Positions 43,179 through 52,691 of a stretch of 52,792 nucleotides of DNA are shown in pieces. This DNA is from Azospirillum sp. 412522 (GTDB lineage: Bacteria; Pseudomonadota; Alphaproteobacteria; Azospirillales; Azospirillaceae), in NCBI RefSeq assembly GCF_019805165.1, contig NZ_RWIJ01000038.1:1-52792 (forward strand). The letters run 5' to 3'. The notes under the pieces were generated by a model, which made no database searches, was not told where the DNA came from, and was given only the letters and a program-made list of their open reading frames with translations. Positions within the stretch are counted from its first letter, which is position 1. Every line of letters starts with the position of its first letter. Position numbers and translations under genes: made by a program.

Positions 43179-46100
43179 ATGACCACCGAATTGAACCAGG
43201 GTGAGCAGTTCGTCGCCGATTTCCGCGCCAACGCCGCGGCGCTGACCACTGCCCACGCCTACAATCCGGCCGACGAGCACGACGCCTGCGGCGTCGGCTT
43301 CATCGCCGCGATCGACGGCAAGCCCCGCCGTTCGGTGGTCGAGAAAGGCATCGAAGCCCTGAAGGCGGTCTGGCACCGCGGCGCGGTGGACGCCGACGGC
43401 AAGACCGGCGACGGTGCCGGCATCCATGTCCAGGTGCCGCAGAAGTTCTTCAAGGACCACGTCAAGATCATCGGCCACCTGCCGCCGGAGAACAATCTGG
43501 CGGTCGGCCAGGTCTTCCTGCCGCGCATCAGCCTGGACGCCCAGGAGGCCTGCCGCTGCATCGTCGAGACCGAGATCCTGGCCTTCGGCTACTACATCTA
43601 CGGCTGGCGCCAGGTGCCGATCAACGTCGACATCATCGGCGAGAAGGCCAACGCCACCCGGCCCGAGATCGAGCAGATCATCATCGGCAATTCGAAGGGC
43701 GTGTCGGACGAGCAGTTCGAGCTCGACCTCTACATCATCCGTCGCCGGATCGAGAAGGCGGTGCATGGCGAACAGATCAACGACTTCTACATCTGCTCGC
43801 TGTCGGCGCGCTCGATCATCTACAAGGGCATGTTCCTCGCCGAACAGCTCTCGACCTTCTATCCGGACCTGACCGACGACCGCTTCGAGTCGTCCTTCGC
43901 CATCTACCACCAGCGCTATTCGACCAACACCTTCCCGACCTGGCCGCTGGCCCAGCCCTTCCGCATGCTCGCCCACAACGGCGAGATCAACACGCTGAAG
44001 GGCAACGTCAACTGGATGAAGGCGCACGAGACCCGGATGGAGCATCCGGTGTTCGGCGCCAACATGGGCGACCTGAAGCCGGTCATCGGCGTCGGCCTGT
44101 CCGACTCGGGCGCGCTCGACAGCGTGTTCGAGGTGATGGTCCGCGCCGGCCGCACCGCCCCCATGGTCAAGATGATGCTGGTGCCGCAGGCGCTGACCAG
44201 CTCGCAGACCACGCCGGACAACCACAAGGCGCTGATCGCCTACTGCAACTCCGTCATGGAGCCGTGGGACGGCCCGGCCGCGCTCGCCATGACCGACGGC
44301 CGCTGGGTCGTCGGCGGCATGGACCGCAACGGCCTGCGCCCGATGCGCTACACCATCACCACCGACGGGCTGATCATCGGCGGCTCCGAGACCGGCATGG
44401 TCAAGATCGAGGAGAACCAGGTGGTCGAGAAGGGCCGCCTCGGCCCGGGCGAGATGATCGCCGTCGATCTCCAGGCCGGCAAGCTGTTCAACGACCGTGA
44501 GCTGAAGGACCATCTGGCCGCCCAGAAGCCCTGGGGCCAGTGGGTCAGGAACACCACGCATCTGGACGAGCTGGTGAAGACCGCCGCGCTGAAGGGCGAG
44601 CGGTCGGAGATGGAGAAGGAGGAGCTGCGCCGCCGCCAGATGGCCTTCGGCCTCGCCATGGAAGACATGGAGCTGATCCTCCACCCGATGGCGGAGGACG
44701 GCAAGGAAGCCGTCGGCTCGATGGGCGACGACAGCCCCATCGCCGTGCTGTCCGACAAGTACCGCGGCCTGCACCACTTCTTCCGCCAGAACTTCTCCCA
44801 GGTCACCAATCCGCCCATCGACTCGCTTCGCGAGCGCCGGGTGATGAGCCTGAAGACGCGTCTGGGCAATCTCGGCAACATCCTGGACGAGGATGAGAGC
44901 CAGACCCGGTTGCTGCAACTCGACAGCCCGGTGCTGACCACCGCCGAATTCCACGCCATGCGCGAGTATATGGGCGACACCGCGGCGGTGATCGACGCCA
45001 CCTTCCCGGTGGACGGCGGCCCCGACGCGCTGCGCGACGCGCTGCGCCGCATCCGCCAGGAGGCGGAGGACGCCGTGCGCGGCGGCGCCAACCACGTCAC
45101 CCTGACCGACGAGGCGATGGGCCCGGCCCGCGCCGCCATCCCGGCGATCCTGGCGACCGGTGCCGTCCACACCCACCTGATCCGCTCCAACCTGCGCACC
45201 TTCACCTCGCTGAACCTGCGCACGGCGGAATGCCTGGACACCCATTACTTCGCGGTGCTGATCGGCGTCGGCGCCACCACCGTCAACGCCTATCTGGCGC
45301 AGGAGGCGGTGGCCGAGCGCCAGCGCCGCGGCCTGCTCGGCTCGCTGTCGCTGGAAAAGGCGATGACGAACTACAAGAAGGCCATCGACGACGGCCTGCT
45401 GAAGATCATGTCCAAGATGGGCATCTCGGTCATCAGCAGCTACCGCGGCGGCGGCAACTTCGAGGCCATCGGCCTGAGCCGCGCCCTGGTCGCCGAGCAT
45501 TTCCCGGCGATGGTCAGCCGCATCTCCGGCATCGGCCTGAACGGCATCCAGAAGAAGGTCCTGGAGCAGCACGCGCTGGCCTATGCCGGCGAGGCGCTGC
45601 CCCTGCCGGTCGGTGGCTTCTACCGCTTCCGCAAGTCGGGCGACCGCCATGGCTGGGAGGGTGGGATCATCCACACCCTGCAGCAGGCCGTCACCAACGA
45701 CAGCTACACCACCTTCAAGAAGTATTCCGAGCAGGTGAACAAGCGGCCGCCGATGCAGCTGCGCGACCTCTTGGAGTTCCGCACCACCAAGGCCGCCGTC
45801 CCGGTGGACGAGGTCGAGAGCATCACCTCGATCCGCAAGCGCTTCATCACGCCGGGCATGTCGATGGGCGCGCTGTCGCCCGAGGCGCACGGCACGCTGA
45901 ACGTCGCGATGAACCGCATCGGCGCCAAGTCCGACTCGGGCGAGGGCGGCGAGGATCCGGCGCGCTTCCGCCCGGACAAGAACGGCGACAACTGGAACTC
46001 CGCCATTAAGCAGGTGGCGTCGGGCCGCTTCGGCGTCACCGCCGAGTACCTCAACCAGTGCCGCGAGCTGGAGATCAAGGTCGCCCAGGGCGCCAAGCCC

Positions 46101-47726
46101 GGCGAGGGCGGCCAGCTCCCCGGCTTCAAGGTGACGGAGATGATCGCGCGGCTGCGCCACGCCACGCCGGGCGTGACCCTGATCAGCCCGCCGCCGCACC
46201 ACGACATCTACTCGATCGAGGATCTGGCCCAGCTCATCTATGACCTGAAGCAGATCAACCCGGACGCCAAGGTCACGGTGAAGCTGGTCAGCCGGTCGGG
46301 CATCGGCACCATCGCCGCCGGCGTGGCGAAGGCGAATGCCGACATCATCCTGATCTCCGGCAACTCCGGCGGCACCGGCGCCAGCCCTCAGACCTCGATC
46401 AAGTTCGCCGGCCTGCCCTGGGAGATGGGGCTGTCGGAGGTCCATCAGGTCCTGACGCTGAACAAGCTGCGCCACCGCGTGCGGCTGCGCACCGACGGCG
46501 GCCTGAAGACCGGCCGCGACATCGTCATCGCCGCCATGCTGGGCGCCGAGGAGTACGGCATCGGCACCGCCAGCCTGATCGCCATGGGCTGCATCATGGT
46601 CCGGCAGTGCCATTCCAACACCTGCCCGGTCGGCGTCTGCGTCCAGGACGAGAAGCTGCGCGAGAAGTTCGTCGGCTCGCCGGAGAAGGTCGTCAACCTC
46701 TTCACCTTCCTGGCCGAGGAGGTCCGCGAGATCCTCGCCAAGCTGGGCTTCCGCTCGCTGAACGAGGTGATCGGCCGCACCGACCTGCTGCATCAGGTCA
46801 GCCGCGGCGGCGCCCATCTCGACGACCTCGACCTCAACCCGCTGCTGGCCCAGGTCGATCCGGGCGAGAACGCGCGCTACTGCACGCTGCAGGGCCGCAA
46901 CGAGGTGCCGGATACGCTGGACGCCCGCATCGTCGCCGACGCCCGCCCGCTGTTCGAGGAGGGCGAGAAGATGCAGCTCGCCTACAACGCCCGCAACACG
47001 CAGCGCGCCATCGGCACGCGGCTGTCCTCAATGGTGACGCGGAAGTTCGGCATGTTCGGGCTGCAGCCCGGCCACATCACCGTCCGCCTGCGCGGCACCG
47101 CCGGCCAGTCGCTCGGCGCCTTCGCGGTCCAGGGCATCAAGCTGGAGGTGATGGGCGACGCCAACGACTATGTCGGCAAGGGCCTGTCGGGCGGCACCAT
47201 CGTCGTCCGTCCGGCGACCAGCAGCCCGCTGGAGTCGAACAAGAACACCATCATCGGCAACACGGTGCTGTACGGCGCCACCGCCGGCAAGCTGTTCGCC
47301 GCCGGCCAGGCCGGCGAGCGGTTCGCGGTGCGCAACTCCGGCGCCACCGTGGTGGTGGAGGGCTGCGGCTCCAACGGCTGCGAGTACATGACCGGCGGCA
47401 CGGCGGTCATCCTGGGCAAGGTCGGCGACAATTTCGGCGCCGGCATGACCGGGGGCATGGCCTACATCTACGACCCGGAGGACTCGCTGCCTCTCTTCAT
47501 CAACGAGGAGAACGTCATCTTCCAGCGGGTCGAGGTCGCCCACTACGAGGCCCAGCTCCGCGCCCTGATCGAGGAGCATGTCGCCGAGACGCAAAGCCGT
47601 TTCGCCGCCGAGATCCTCAACGACTGGCAGCGCGAGCTCGGCCACTTCTGGCAGGTGGTCCCGAAGGAGATGCTGCACCGTCTGGCCGTGCCGGTGACCC
47701 TGCCGCGCGCCATCCCGGCGGAGTGA
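43179..47726 (+). CDS. gltB: Glutamate synthase (NADPH) large (alpha) subunit
   Basis: 1515 aa precursor. With GltD it makes two glutamates from glutamine and 2-oxoglutarate, the central step of ammonium assimilation with glutamine synthetase. Cys37 in D-A-C-G-V-G-F is the N-terminal nucleophile after removal of 36 residues (mature 1479), exactly as known in A. brasilense. The class II glutaminase domain is followed by the central domain, the FMN/synthase barrel (TPGMSMGALSPEAHGTLNVAMNRIG, SGNSGGTGASPQTSIK), the 3Fe-4S cysteines in C-I-M-V-R-Q-C-H-S-N-T-C-P, and the C-terminal beta-helix with GXXGXXXG repeats. Confidence 0.99.
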   Translation: MTTELNQGEQFVADFRANAAALTTAHAYNPADEHDACGVGFIAAIDGKPRRSVVEKGIEALKAVWHRGAVDADGKTGDGAGIHVQVPQKFFKDHVKIIGHLPPENNLAVGQVFLPRISLDAQEACRCIVETEILAFGYYIYGWRQVPINVDIIGEKANATRPEIEQIIIGNSKGVSDEQFELDLYIIRRRIEKAVHGEQINDFYICSLSARSIIYKGMFLAEQLSTFYPDLTDDRFESSFAIYHQRYSTNTFPTWPLAQPFRMLAHNGEINTLKGNVNWMKAHETRMEHPVFGANMGDLKPVIGVGLSDSGALDSVFEVMVRAGRTAPMVKMMLVPQALTSSQTTPDNHKALIAYCNSVMEPWDGPAALAMTDGRWVVGGMDRNGLRPMRYTITTDGLIIGGSETGMVKIEENQVVEKGRLGPGEMIAVDLQAGKLFNDRELKDHLAAQKPWGQWVRNTTHLDELVKTAALKGERSEMEKEELRRRQMAFGLAMEDMELILHPMAEDGKEAVGSMGDDSPIAVLSDKYRGLHHFFRQNFSQVTNPPIDSLRERRVMSLKTRLGNLGNILDEDESQTRLLQLDSPVLTTAEFHAMREYMGDTAAVIDATFPVDGGPDALRDALRRIRQEAEDAVRGGANHVTLTDEAMGPARAAIPAILATGAVHTHLIRSNLRTFTSLNLRTAECLDTHYFAVLIGVGATTVNAYLAQEAVAERQRRGLLGSLSLEKAMTNYKKAIDDGLLKIMSKMGISVISSYRGGGNFEAIGLSRALVAEHFPAMVSRISGIGLNGIQKKVLEQHALAYAGEALPLPVGGFYRFRKSGDRHGWEGGIIHTLQQAVTNDSYTTFKKYSEQVNKRPPMQLRDLLEFRTTKAAVPVDEVESITSIRKRFITPGMSMGALSPEAHGTLNVAMNRIGAKSDSGEGGEDPARFRPDKNGDNWNSAIKQVASGRFGVTAEYLNQCRELEIKVAQGAKPGEGGQLPGFKVTEMIARLRHATPGVTLISPPPHHDIYSIEDLAQLIYDLKQINPDAKVTVKLVSRSGIGTIAAGVAKANADIILISGNSGGTGASPQTSIKFAGLPWEMGLSEVHQVLTLNKLRHRVRLRTDGGLKTGRDIVIAAMLGAEEYGIGTASLIAMGCIMVRQCHSNTCPVGVCVQDEKLREKFVGSPEKVVNLFTFLAEEVREILAKLGFRSLNEVIGRTDLLHQVSRGGAHLDDLDLNPLLAQVDPGENARYCTLQGRNEVPDTLDARIVADARPLFEEGEKMQLAYNARNTQRAIGTRLSSMVTRKFGMFGLQPGHITVRLRGTAGQSLGAFAVQGIKLEVMGDANDYVGKGLSGGTIVVRPATSSPLESNKNTIIGNTVLYGATAGKLFAAGQAGERFAVRNSGATVVVEGCGSNGCEYMTGGTAVILGKVGDNFGAGMTGGMAYIYDPEDSLPLFINEENVIFQRVEVAHYEAQLRALIEEHVAETQSRFAAEILNDWQRELGHFWQVVPKEMLHRLAVPVTLPRAIPAE

Positions 47727-47732
47727 TAAAAG

Positions 47733-47875
47733 CCCTCTCCCGCCCCGGGAGAGGGAGGGGACCCGCCAAAGGCGGGGAGGGTGAGGGGGTATCCGAACAT
47801 GGATTATGATCCTTGGATCACCCCTCACCCTCATGCTCCGCATGGGCCCCTTCCCTCTCCCGGGACGGGAGAGGG
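47733..47875. repeat. Composite palindromic intergenic repeat after gltB
   Basis: Chain of hairpins with 3-nt loops: CCCTCTCCCG/CGGGAGAGGG (47733-47755), CCCGCC/GGCGGG (47762-47776), CCCTCTCCCG/CGGGAGAGGG again (47853-47875), and CATGC/GCATG near 47832-47844. GGGTGAGGGG (47779-47788) can also pair with CCCCTCACCC (47821-47830). Same family as at 9291 and 36825. Confidence 0.88.
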
Positions 47876-47891
47876 AGTAAGGAGCGGATAT

Positions 47892-47931
47892 GGAAACGGC
47901 GCGCCATCCGGCAGGACGGCGCGCCGTTTCC
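47892..47931. terminator. Bidirectional terminator-like hairpin
   Basis: Perfect 14-bp stem GGAAACGGCGCGCC/GGCGCGCCGTTTCC, 12-nt loop, between the convergent gltB and hydrolase genes. Lacks a clear T-run but is the strongest hairpin in this spacer. Confidence 0.6.
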
Positions 47932-47967
47932 CGTTTCAACGGGCCGGAACGATGATGCGTGACCGGC

Positions 47968-48675
47968 TCAGCCGGCCGTGACGCTCTGAACCGCCTCCAG
48001 GATGACGGCCGCCACCGCGTCGGGCTGCGACAGCAGGGAGAGGTGGCTCGCCTTCAGCTCGGTGGTCCTGGCCTTCATCCGCCGGGCGAACTCCCGTTCG
48101 AGCTCGACGCTGACGACCCGGTCGTCGGTCGAGACGATGTACCAGGCGGGCCGGCTCTCCCAGGCGGCCTGGGTGACCTTCTCGCCAAAGGTGCCGGCGG
48201 GCAGCGGCGGCTGGAGCGCCGCCAGCACGCGCGCCTCGGCCTCGGGAAGGTCCGAAGCCACGTCCTCGATCCAGCCTTCGACGCTGAGCTTGAGGTTGCC
48301 GGCACCGTCGTCCTGAATCCTGCCCAGGCCCGGAGGCGGCGGATAGGCCCCCACCAGCTCGCCGAGCGTCTCGCCGGCCTTGGGCGCGAAGGCCGCCACA
48401 TAGACCAGCGCCTTGACCTTGGGATCGTTGCCGGCTTCGGTGATCACCGCACCGCCCCAGCTGTGTCCCACCAGCACGACGGGTCCCTGGATGGACGCCA
48501 GCGCCTGCCTGGTGGCCTTCACGTCGTCGGCGAGCGAACTCGTCGGGTTCTGCACCGCGACGACGGGAATGTTCTTCTCAAGCAGGAGCGGGATGACCCG
48601 CTGCCAGCTTGAACCATCGGCCCAGGCGCCGTGAACGAGGACGATCGTGGGCGTCGAAGTCGGCGGGTTGCTCAT
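47968..48675 (-). CDS. Alpha/beta hydrolase
   Basis: 235 aa. IVLVHGAWADGSSW is the oxyanion-hole region; the nucleophile elbow is G-H-S-W-G-G; acid Asp in STDDRVV and the catalytic His in ASHLSLLSQPD complete the triad. No signal peptide. Substrate unknown; this group includes esterase-like and salicylate-esterase-like proteins often induced by stress. AAGGAG lies 7 nt before ATG 48675. Downstream of the GST gene on the same strand, 135 bp apart. Confidence 0.92.
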   Translation of the reverse strand: MSNPPTSTPTIVLVHGAWADGSSWQRVIPLLLEKNIPVVAVQNPTSSLADDVKATRQALASIQGPVVLVGHSWGGAVITEAGNDPKVKALVYVAAFAPKAGETLGELVGAYPPPPGLGRIQDDGAGNLKLSVEGWIEDVASDLPEAEARVLAALQPPLPAGTFGEKVTQAAWESRPAWYIVSTDDRVVSVELEREFARRMKARTTELKASHLSLLSQPDAVAAVILEAVQSVTAG

Positions 48676-48810
48676 GCACAGGCTCCTTCTTGGGGTCCAT
48701 GCATCAGCTTAGGGGCGACTTCCTTGGCGGTGCTTGTCGGATTCAGGCATCCCTGTTCGGTTCTGCCGCAAACCGTCCGGCGGTCTCCCCGTCAGGGCCG
48801 CTTTGACCGC

Positions 48811-49461
48811 TCACGGCTCGAATTCCCACGGCTCCGCCTTGGCCGCGGCGACCCAGTCCCGCATCGCCGGCAGGGCCAGCACGGCATCCATATAGGCGCG
48901 CGATCCAGGCGACACCGCGACGCCGTAGGTCTCCAGCCGCGTCACCACCGGGGCGAACATGGCGTCGGCGATGGTGAAGGCGCCGAACAGGAAGGGGCCG
49001 CCCGCCGGGCTGCCGAAACGGGCGCGGGCGTCGGCCCACAGCGCCTCGATGCGGGCGATGTCGGCGGCGGTCGCCGCGGTCATCCCCTGGCCCTTGCGGT
49101 CCTGCTTGAGGTTCATCGGCATGCTGGTGCGCAGCGGGACGAAGCCGGAATGCATCTCCGCCGACACCGACCGTGCCACCGCCCGCGCCACCCGGTCCGA
49201 CGGCCACAGGCCGGCAGCGGGCGCCAGCTCCGCCACATATTCGCAGATCGCCAGCGAATCCCAGAGGACGAGGCCGTCATGGAGCAGTGTGGGCACGCGG
49301 CCCGACGGCGACTGTTCGGCGATGCGGGCGGCGGTGTCCGGCTGGCGCAGGGGGATGACGGTCTCGGCGAAGGCCAGCCCGGCCTGCCGGAGCGCCAGCC
49401 ACGGGCGCAGCGACCAGGACGAATAGGCCTTGTTCCCGATCACCAGGGTCAAATCGGACAT
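48811..49461 (-). CDS. Glutathione S-transferase family protein
   Basis: 216 aa. The N-terminal thioredoxin-like domain (TLVIGNKAYSSWSLRPWLALRQAGLAF) has Ser residues at the catalytic position, then the cis-Pro motif R-V-P-T-L and the glutathione-binding W-D-S-L-A-I-C-E-Y. The helical C-terminal domain carries FGAFTIADAMFAPVVTRL. Likely detoxification; the exact substrate is not visible. AAAGGTG precedes ATG 49461. Confidence 0.94.
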   Translation of the reverse strand: MSDLTLVIGNKAYSSWSLRPWLALRQAGLAFAETVIPLRQPDTAARIAEQSPSGRVPTLLHDGLVLWDSLAICEYVAELAPAAGLWPSDRVARAVARSVSAEMHSGFVPLRTSMPMNLKQDRKGQGMTAATAADIARIEALWADARARFGSPAGGPFLFGAFTIADAMFAPVVTRLETYGVAVSPGSRAYMDAVLALPAMRDWVAAAKAEPWEFEP

Positions 49462-49539
49462 CGGACGGCACCTTTCGCGCGGAAGATGGTGAGGCAGGGG
49501 AGGATGGATCGCGCCTTCGCGCGACCGTTGCTCCCTTTC

Positions 49540-50697
49540 TTACGCCGGCACGAGGCCCTGCGAAACCCGCGGCGCGTGCGCGACGCGGTTGCGTCCGCCG
49601 CGCTTGGCGTCGTACAGCGCCATGTCGGCGGCATGGACGAGGTCCGGCCAGATCTCCCCCATCCGGAAGACCTGGGCGACGCCGATGCTGGTCGTCACCC
49701 CCAGGGCGGTCCCCTGGATCTGGAACGGGATCGCCTGGATGGCCTCGCGAATCCGCTCGGCGATGGGCAGGATCTCGGCCGTCCGCAGTTCCGGCAGGAA
49801 CAGCAGGAACTCCTCCCCGCCCATCCGCGCCAGCACGTCGTCGGGGCGCTTCAGGTTCCTCAGCGTCGCCGCCACCGCGACCAGCACGGTGTCGCCGGCG
49901 GCATGGCCGAACCGGTCGTTGATCCGCTTGAAATGGTCGAGGTCGATGCAGAAGACGGTGTCGCCGGGCCGCAGGTGGCTCGGCACCATCCGTTCCAGCC
50001 AGCGGCGGTTGCCGATGCCGGTCAGGCTGTCCAGCTCGGCCATCAGGCTGAGCTTGCGCTCCGCCCGGTCGGTCGCGACGCTGTAGATCAGGATCGCGAC
50101 GGCAAAATTGACGAGGATCTGGACGAAGAACTCCAGGGCTAGCCAGGGCACGAAGTCCGCGATGAACAGGACGGCCCCGGCACCCAGCAGGAACGCCGCC
50201 CCGCTGAGCGTCAGCACCGCTTCCAGCGGCCGGCAGGACGGCAACTGCTCCACCCGCCGGAGCCGGGTCACGATCCGCGCCGCCAGGATCAGGCAAAGCG
50301 CGGCGTTCAGATGGAAGAGGGTGGCGCGGATCTGGTTGTCCAGATGGAAGCCGGTGACCAAGGCGGCGATCCAGAACGGGACGGGATAGACCGCCAGCAG
50401 GCGCCACCCACGCGGCAGGCGCCCGGACCGGAGACGCTCCATCCCCAGCACCAGCAACCCGTATCCGACCAGACCGAGCGTCAGGCTGCCCAGGGTCCAG
50501 ACCGGCTTGGGCAGCAGGGCCTGTTCGCCGAAGCTGGCCAGGACACCGCCGAATCCGACCAGGGAGAATGCCGCCGCCAGCGTTCCGAAGCCCGAGGATG
50601 GGGACCTCCGCCGCCGCGCGAGCAGGAACACGGCCGCCCCCACCAGAAGTGACGACTGGTATAGAAACAGCACGGTGGCGATGTCGAGCACAATCAT
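49540..50697 (-). CDS. Membrane-anchored diguanylate cyclase (GGDEF)
   Basis: 385 aa. About seven hydrophobic helices fill residues 5-215, then a canonical GGDEF domain: D-S-L-T-G-I-G-N-R-R, FCIDLDHFKRINDRFGHAAGD, and active site M-G-G-E-E-F. The inhibitory I-site R-P-D-D precedes the active site by five residues, so product feedback is likely. It should make cyclic di-GMP in response to a membrane signal. No EAL domain. ATG 50697 chosen (a TTG start at 50706 adds three residues); no strong ribosome site is seen. Confidence 0.93.
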   Translation of the reverse strand: MIVLDIATVLFLYQSSLLVGAAVFLLARRRRSPSSGFGTLAAAFSLVGFGGVLASFGEQALLPKPVWTLGSLTLGLVGYGLLVLGMERLRSGRLPRGWRLLAVYPVPFWIAALVTGFHLDNQIRATLFHLNAALCLILAARIVTRLRRVEQLPSCRPLEAVLTLSGAAFLLGAGAVLFIADFVPWLALEFFVQILVNFAVAILIYSVATDRAERKLSLMAELDSLTGIGNRRWLERMVPSHLRPGDTVFCIDLDHFKRINDRFGHAAGDTVLVAVAATLRNLKRPDDVLARMGGEEFLLFLPELRTAEILPIAERIREAIQAIPFQIQGTALGVTTSIGVAQVFRMGEIWPDLVHAADMALYDAKRGGRNRVAHAPRVSQGLVPA

Positions 50698-51120
50698 GGA
50701 ATGCAACGACGGTTGAAGGCGGCAGATCCTTATAGCTTGAACGTCGCCATCGGTGAACAGGCCGATGAGTGAATAATCGCCATTCCGAAATACCGGACAC
50801 GGTATCGATGGTCATCGGCAATGATTCGGCATTACCGTTTTTCTGATGGTTTTCCTTATAAGGCAAAGACATAAGCCACTCCATGCGCAGTATGGACTTC
50901 GCCTTGCCCCGCTCTGGGAGGCTCGCCCGCTCCCCTGCCCCGGCGGCCACGGGAGCGGGGGCGGGCGTCCCGCATGTGCCCGCCGGGGGAACACCCGTCC
51001 GGAAAGCGTTTCGCTCCGTTCCACGCCACCCCTTTCCAGCCGGCACTTCGCGCGCCATCCTTGGTGGATCGGCATCCGCACCGGATGCGTGACGTGATCT
51101 CGTGAGAAGGATCCCCAGTC
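50698..51120. other. 423-bp spacer, no gene recognised
   Basis: Between the diguanylate cyclase (reverse) and the aminopeptidase (forward). The left half (about 50720-50880) is AT-rich for this genome and has a perfect 10-bp palindrome CCTTATAAGG at 50854-50863; it likely carries the cyclase promoter. The right half is GC-rich and shows no coding signal I trust. Confidence 0.5.
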
Positions 51121-52500
51121 TTGCTCGCCACCCTGCTTGCCGTCGACGGTCCGGACACCGTCGCCCTCACCCCCGTGACCAAGGCCGGGCTGGCCGACTG
51201 GCTGACGGCGCAGTCGCCCGCCGTGGCCTCCTGGGTCAAGGCGGTGGGCTTCACCGGCGAGGCCGGATCGACCGTCTTCCTGCCGGGGCCGGACGGCGCC
51301 GTCGCCCATGTGCTGGCCGGGGTGTCGGCCATCGACGACCTGTGGGCCTTCGCCGGCCTGCCCGCCACGCTGCCCGCTGGCTCCTACCGGATCGACGCGG
51401 CGCTGGACGCGCGGGCGGCGACGCGGGCGGCGCTGGGCTGGGCGCTCGGCAGCTACCGCTTCACCCGGTACAGGAAGGCGCCGGAGAAGGGCTTCGCCAA
51501 TCTGGTCTGGCCGGCGGAGGCCGACCGCGGCGAGGTGGAGCGGGCGGCGACCGCCACCTGGCTGGTGCGCGACCTGGTCAACACTCCGGCCTGCGACATG
51601 GGACCGGCCGAACTGGCCCAGGCGGCGCAGGATCTGGCGGCGGAGTTCGACGCGGCGGTCGAGGTGATCGTCGGGCAGGACCTGCTCGACCGCGATTACC
51701 CCGCCGTCCATGCCGTCGGCCGCGCCAGCCCGCGCGAACCGCGGCTGGTCGACCTGCGCTGGGGCAACCCGGAACACCCGAAGGTGACCGTCGTCGGCAA
51801 GGGCGTCTGCTTCGACACCGGCGGTCTGGACCTGAAGCCGTCGTCGGGCATGCTGATGATGAAGAAGGACATGGGCGGAGCGGCGCATGCGCTGGCGCTC
51901 GGCCGGATGATCATGATGGCCGGGCTGCCGGTGCGGCTGCGCGTGCTGGTGCCGGCGGTGGAGAATGTCGTGTCGGGCGACAGCTTCAAGCCGCTGGACG
52001 TGCTGAGGACCCGCAAGGGCCTGACGGTGGAGGTCGGCAACACCGACGCCGAGGGACGCCTGATCCTGTGCGACGCGCTGGCCGAGGCGGATTCGGAGAA
52101 GCCGGAACTGCTGATCGACTTCGCCACCCTGACCGGCGCCGCCCGCGTCGCGCTCGGCCCCGACCTGCCGGCGCTGATGTCGAACGACGACACGCTCGCC
52201 AACGACCTGACGGAGGCCGGCACCGCGGTCGACGACCCGATGTGGCGGCTGCCGCTGTGGGCGCCCTACCGCAAGGGGCTGGACAGCAAGGTGGCGGACA
52301 TCAACAACGTCACCACCAACGGCTTCGCCGGCGCCATCACCGCCGGGCTGTTCCTGCAGGAATTCGTGTCGAAGGGCACGCCCTGGGCGCATCTCGACAC
52401 CTACGCCTGGAACGGGTCGGCCCGTCCCGGCCGGCCGGAGGGCGGCGAGGCGCTGGGCCTGCGCGCAGCCTACGCGGTCATCGCCAAGCGGTTCGGCTGA
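51121..52500 (+). CDS. M17-family leucyl aminopeptidase
   Basis: 459 aa. Two-metal aminopeptidase of the leucine aminopeptidase family. The metal and catalytic residues are in G-K-G-V-C-F-D-T-G-G-L-D-L-K (Lys, Asp), KKDMGGAAHAL (Asp), and the signature N-T-D-A-E-G-R-L (Asp, Glu, Arg). The shorter N-terminal domain makes it the compact form rather than PepA of E. coli. The start is TTG 51121, preceded by GAGAAGGA at fair spacing; no ATG fits the frame. Confidence 0.93.
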   Translation: MLATLLAVDGPDTVALTPVTKAGLADWLTAQSPAVASWVKAVGFTGEAGSTVFLPGPDGAVAHVLAGVSAIDDLWAFAGLPATLPAGSYRIDAALDARAATRAALGWALGSYRFTRYRKAPEKGFANLVWPAEADRGEVERAATATWLVRDLVNTPACDMGPAELAQAAQDLAAEFDAAVEVIVGQDLLDRDYPAVHAVGRASPREPRLVDLRWGNPEHPKVTVVGKGVCFDTGGLDLKPSSGMLMMKKDMGGAAHALALGRMIMMAGLPVRLRVLVPAVENVVSGDSFKPLDVLRTRKGLTVEVGNTDAEGRLILCDALAEADSEKPELLIDFATLTGAARVALGPDLPALMSNDDTLANDLTEAGTAVDDPMWRLPLWAPYRKGLDSKVADINNVTTNGFAGAITAGLFLQEFVSKGTPWAHLDTYAWNGSARPGRPEGGEALGLRAAYAVIAKRFG

Positions 52501-52691
52501 CGCCGGCGGTCCGCGGCAGGAAGACCGGAAGAGGGGCGGTGGGATCGGCCGAATTTGTCCCCGCCCTTCCCCCGCGAAGGGATGGAACGGCCCGGAAGAT
52601 CGTATTACAACGGAAGAATCGGAAACCGGACGTGCAAGAATGAACCGCCCGCCCCTCATGCGGAAGGGGCGGTGGTGGCGGAGGCGAACAG

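Noticed and set aside
43149..46817. 1222-aa reverse frame opposite gltB
   Set aside because: Shadow of gltB codon bias; no domain, no ribosome site, and the forward gene is certain.
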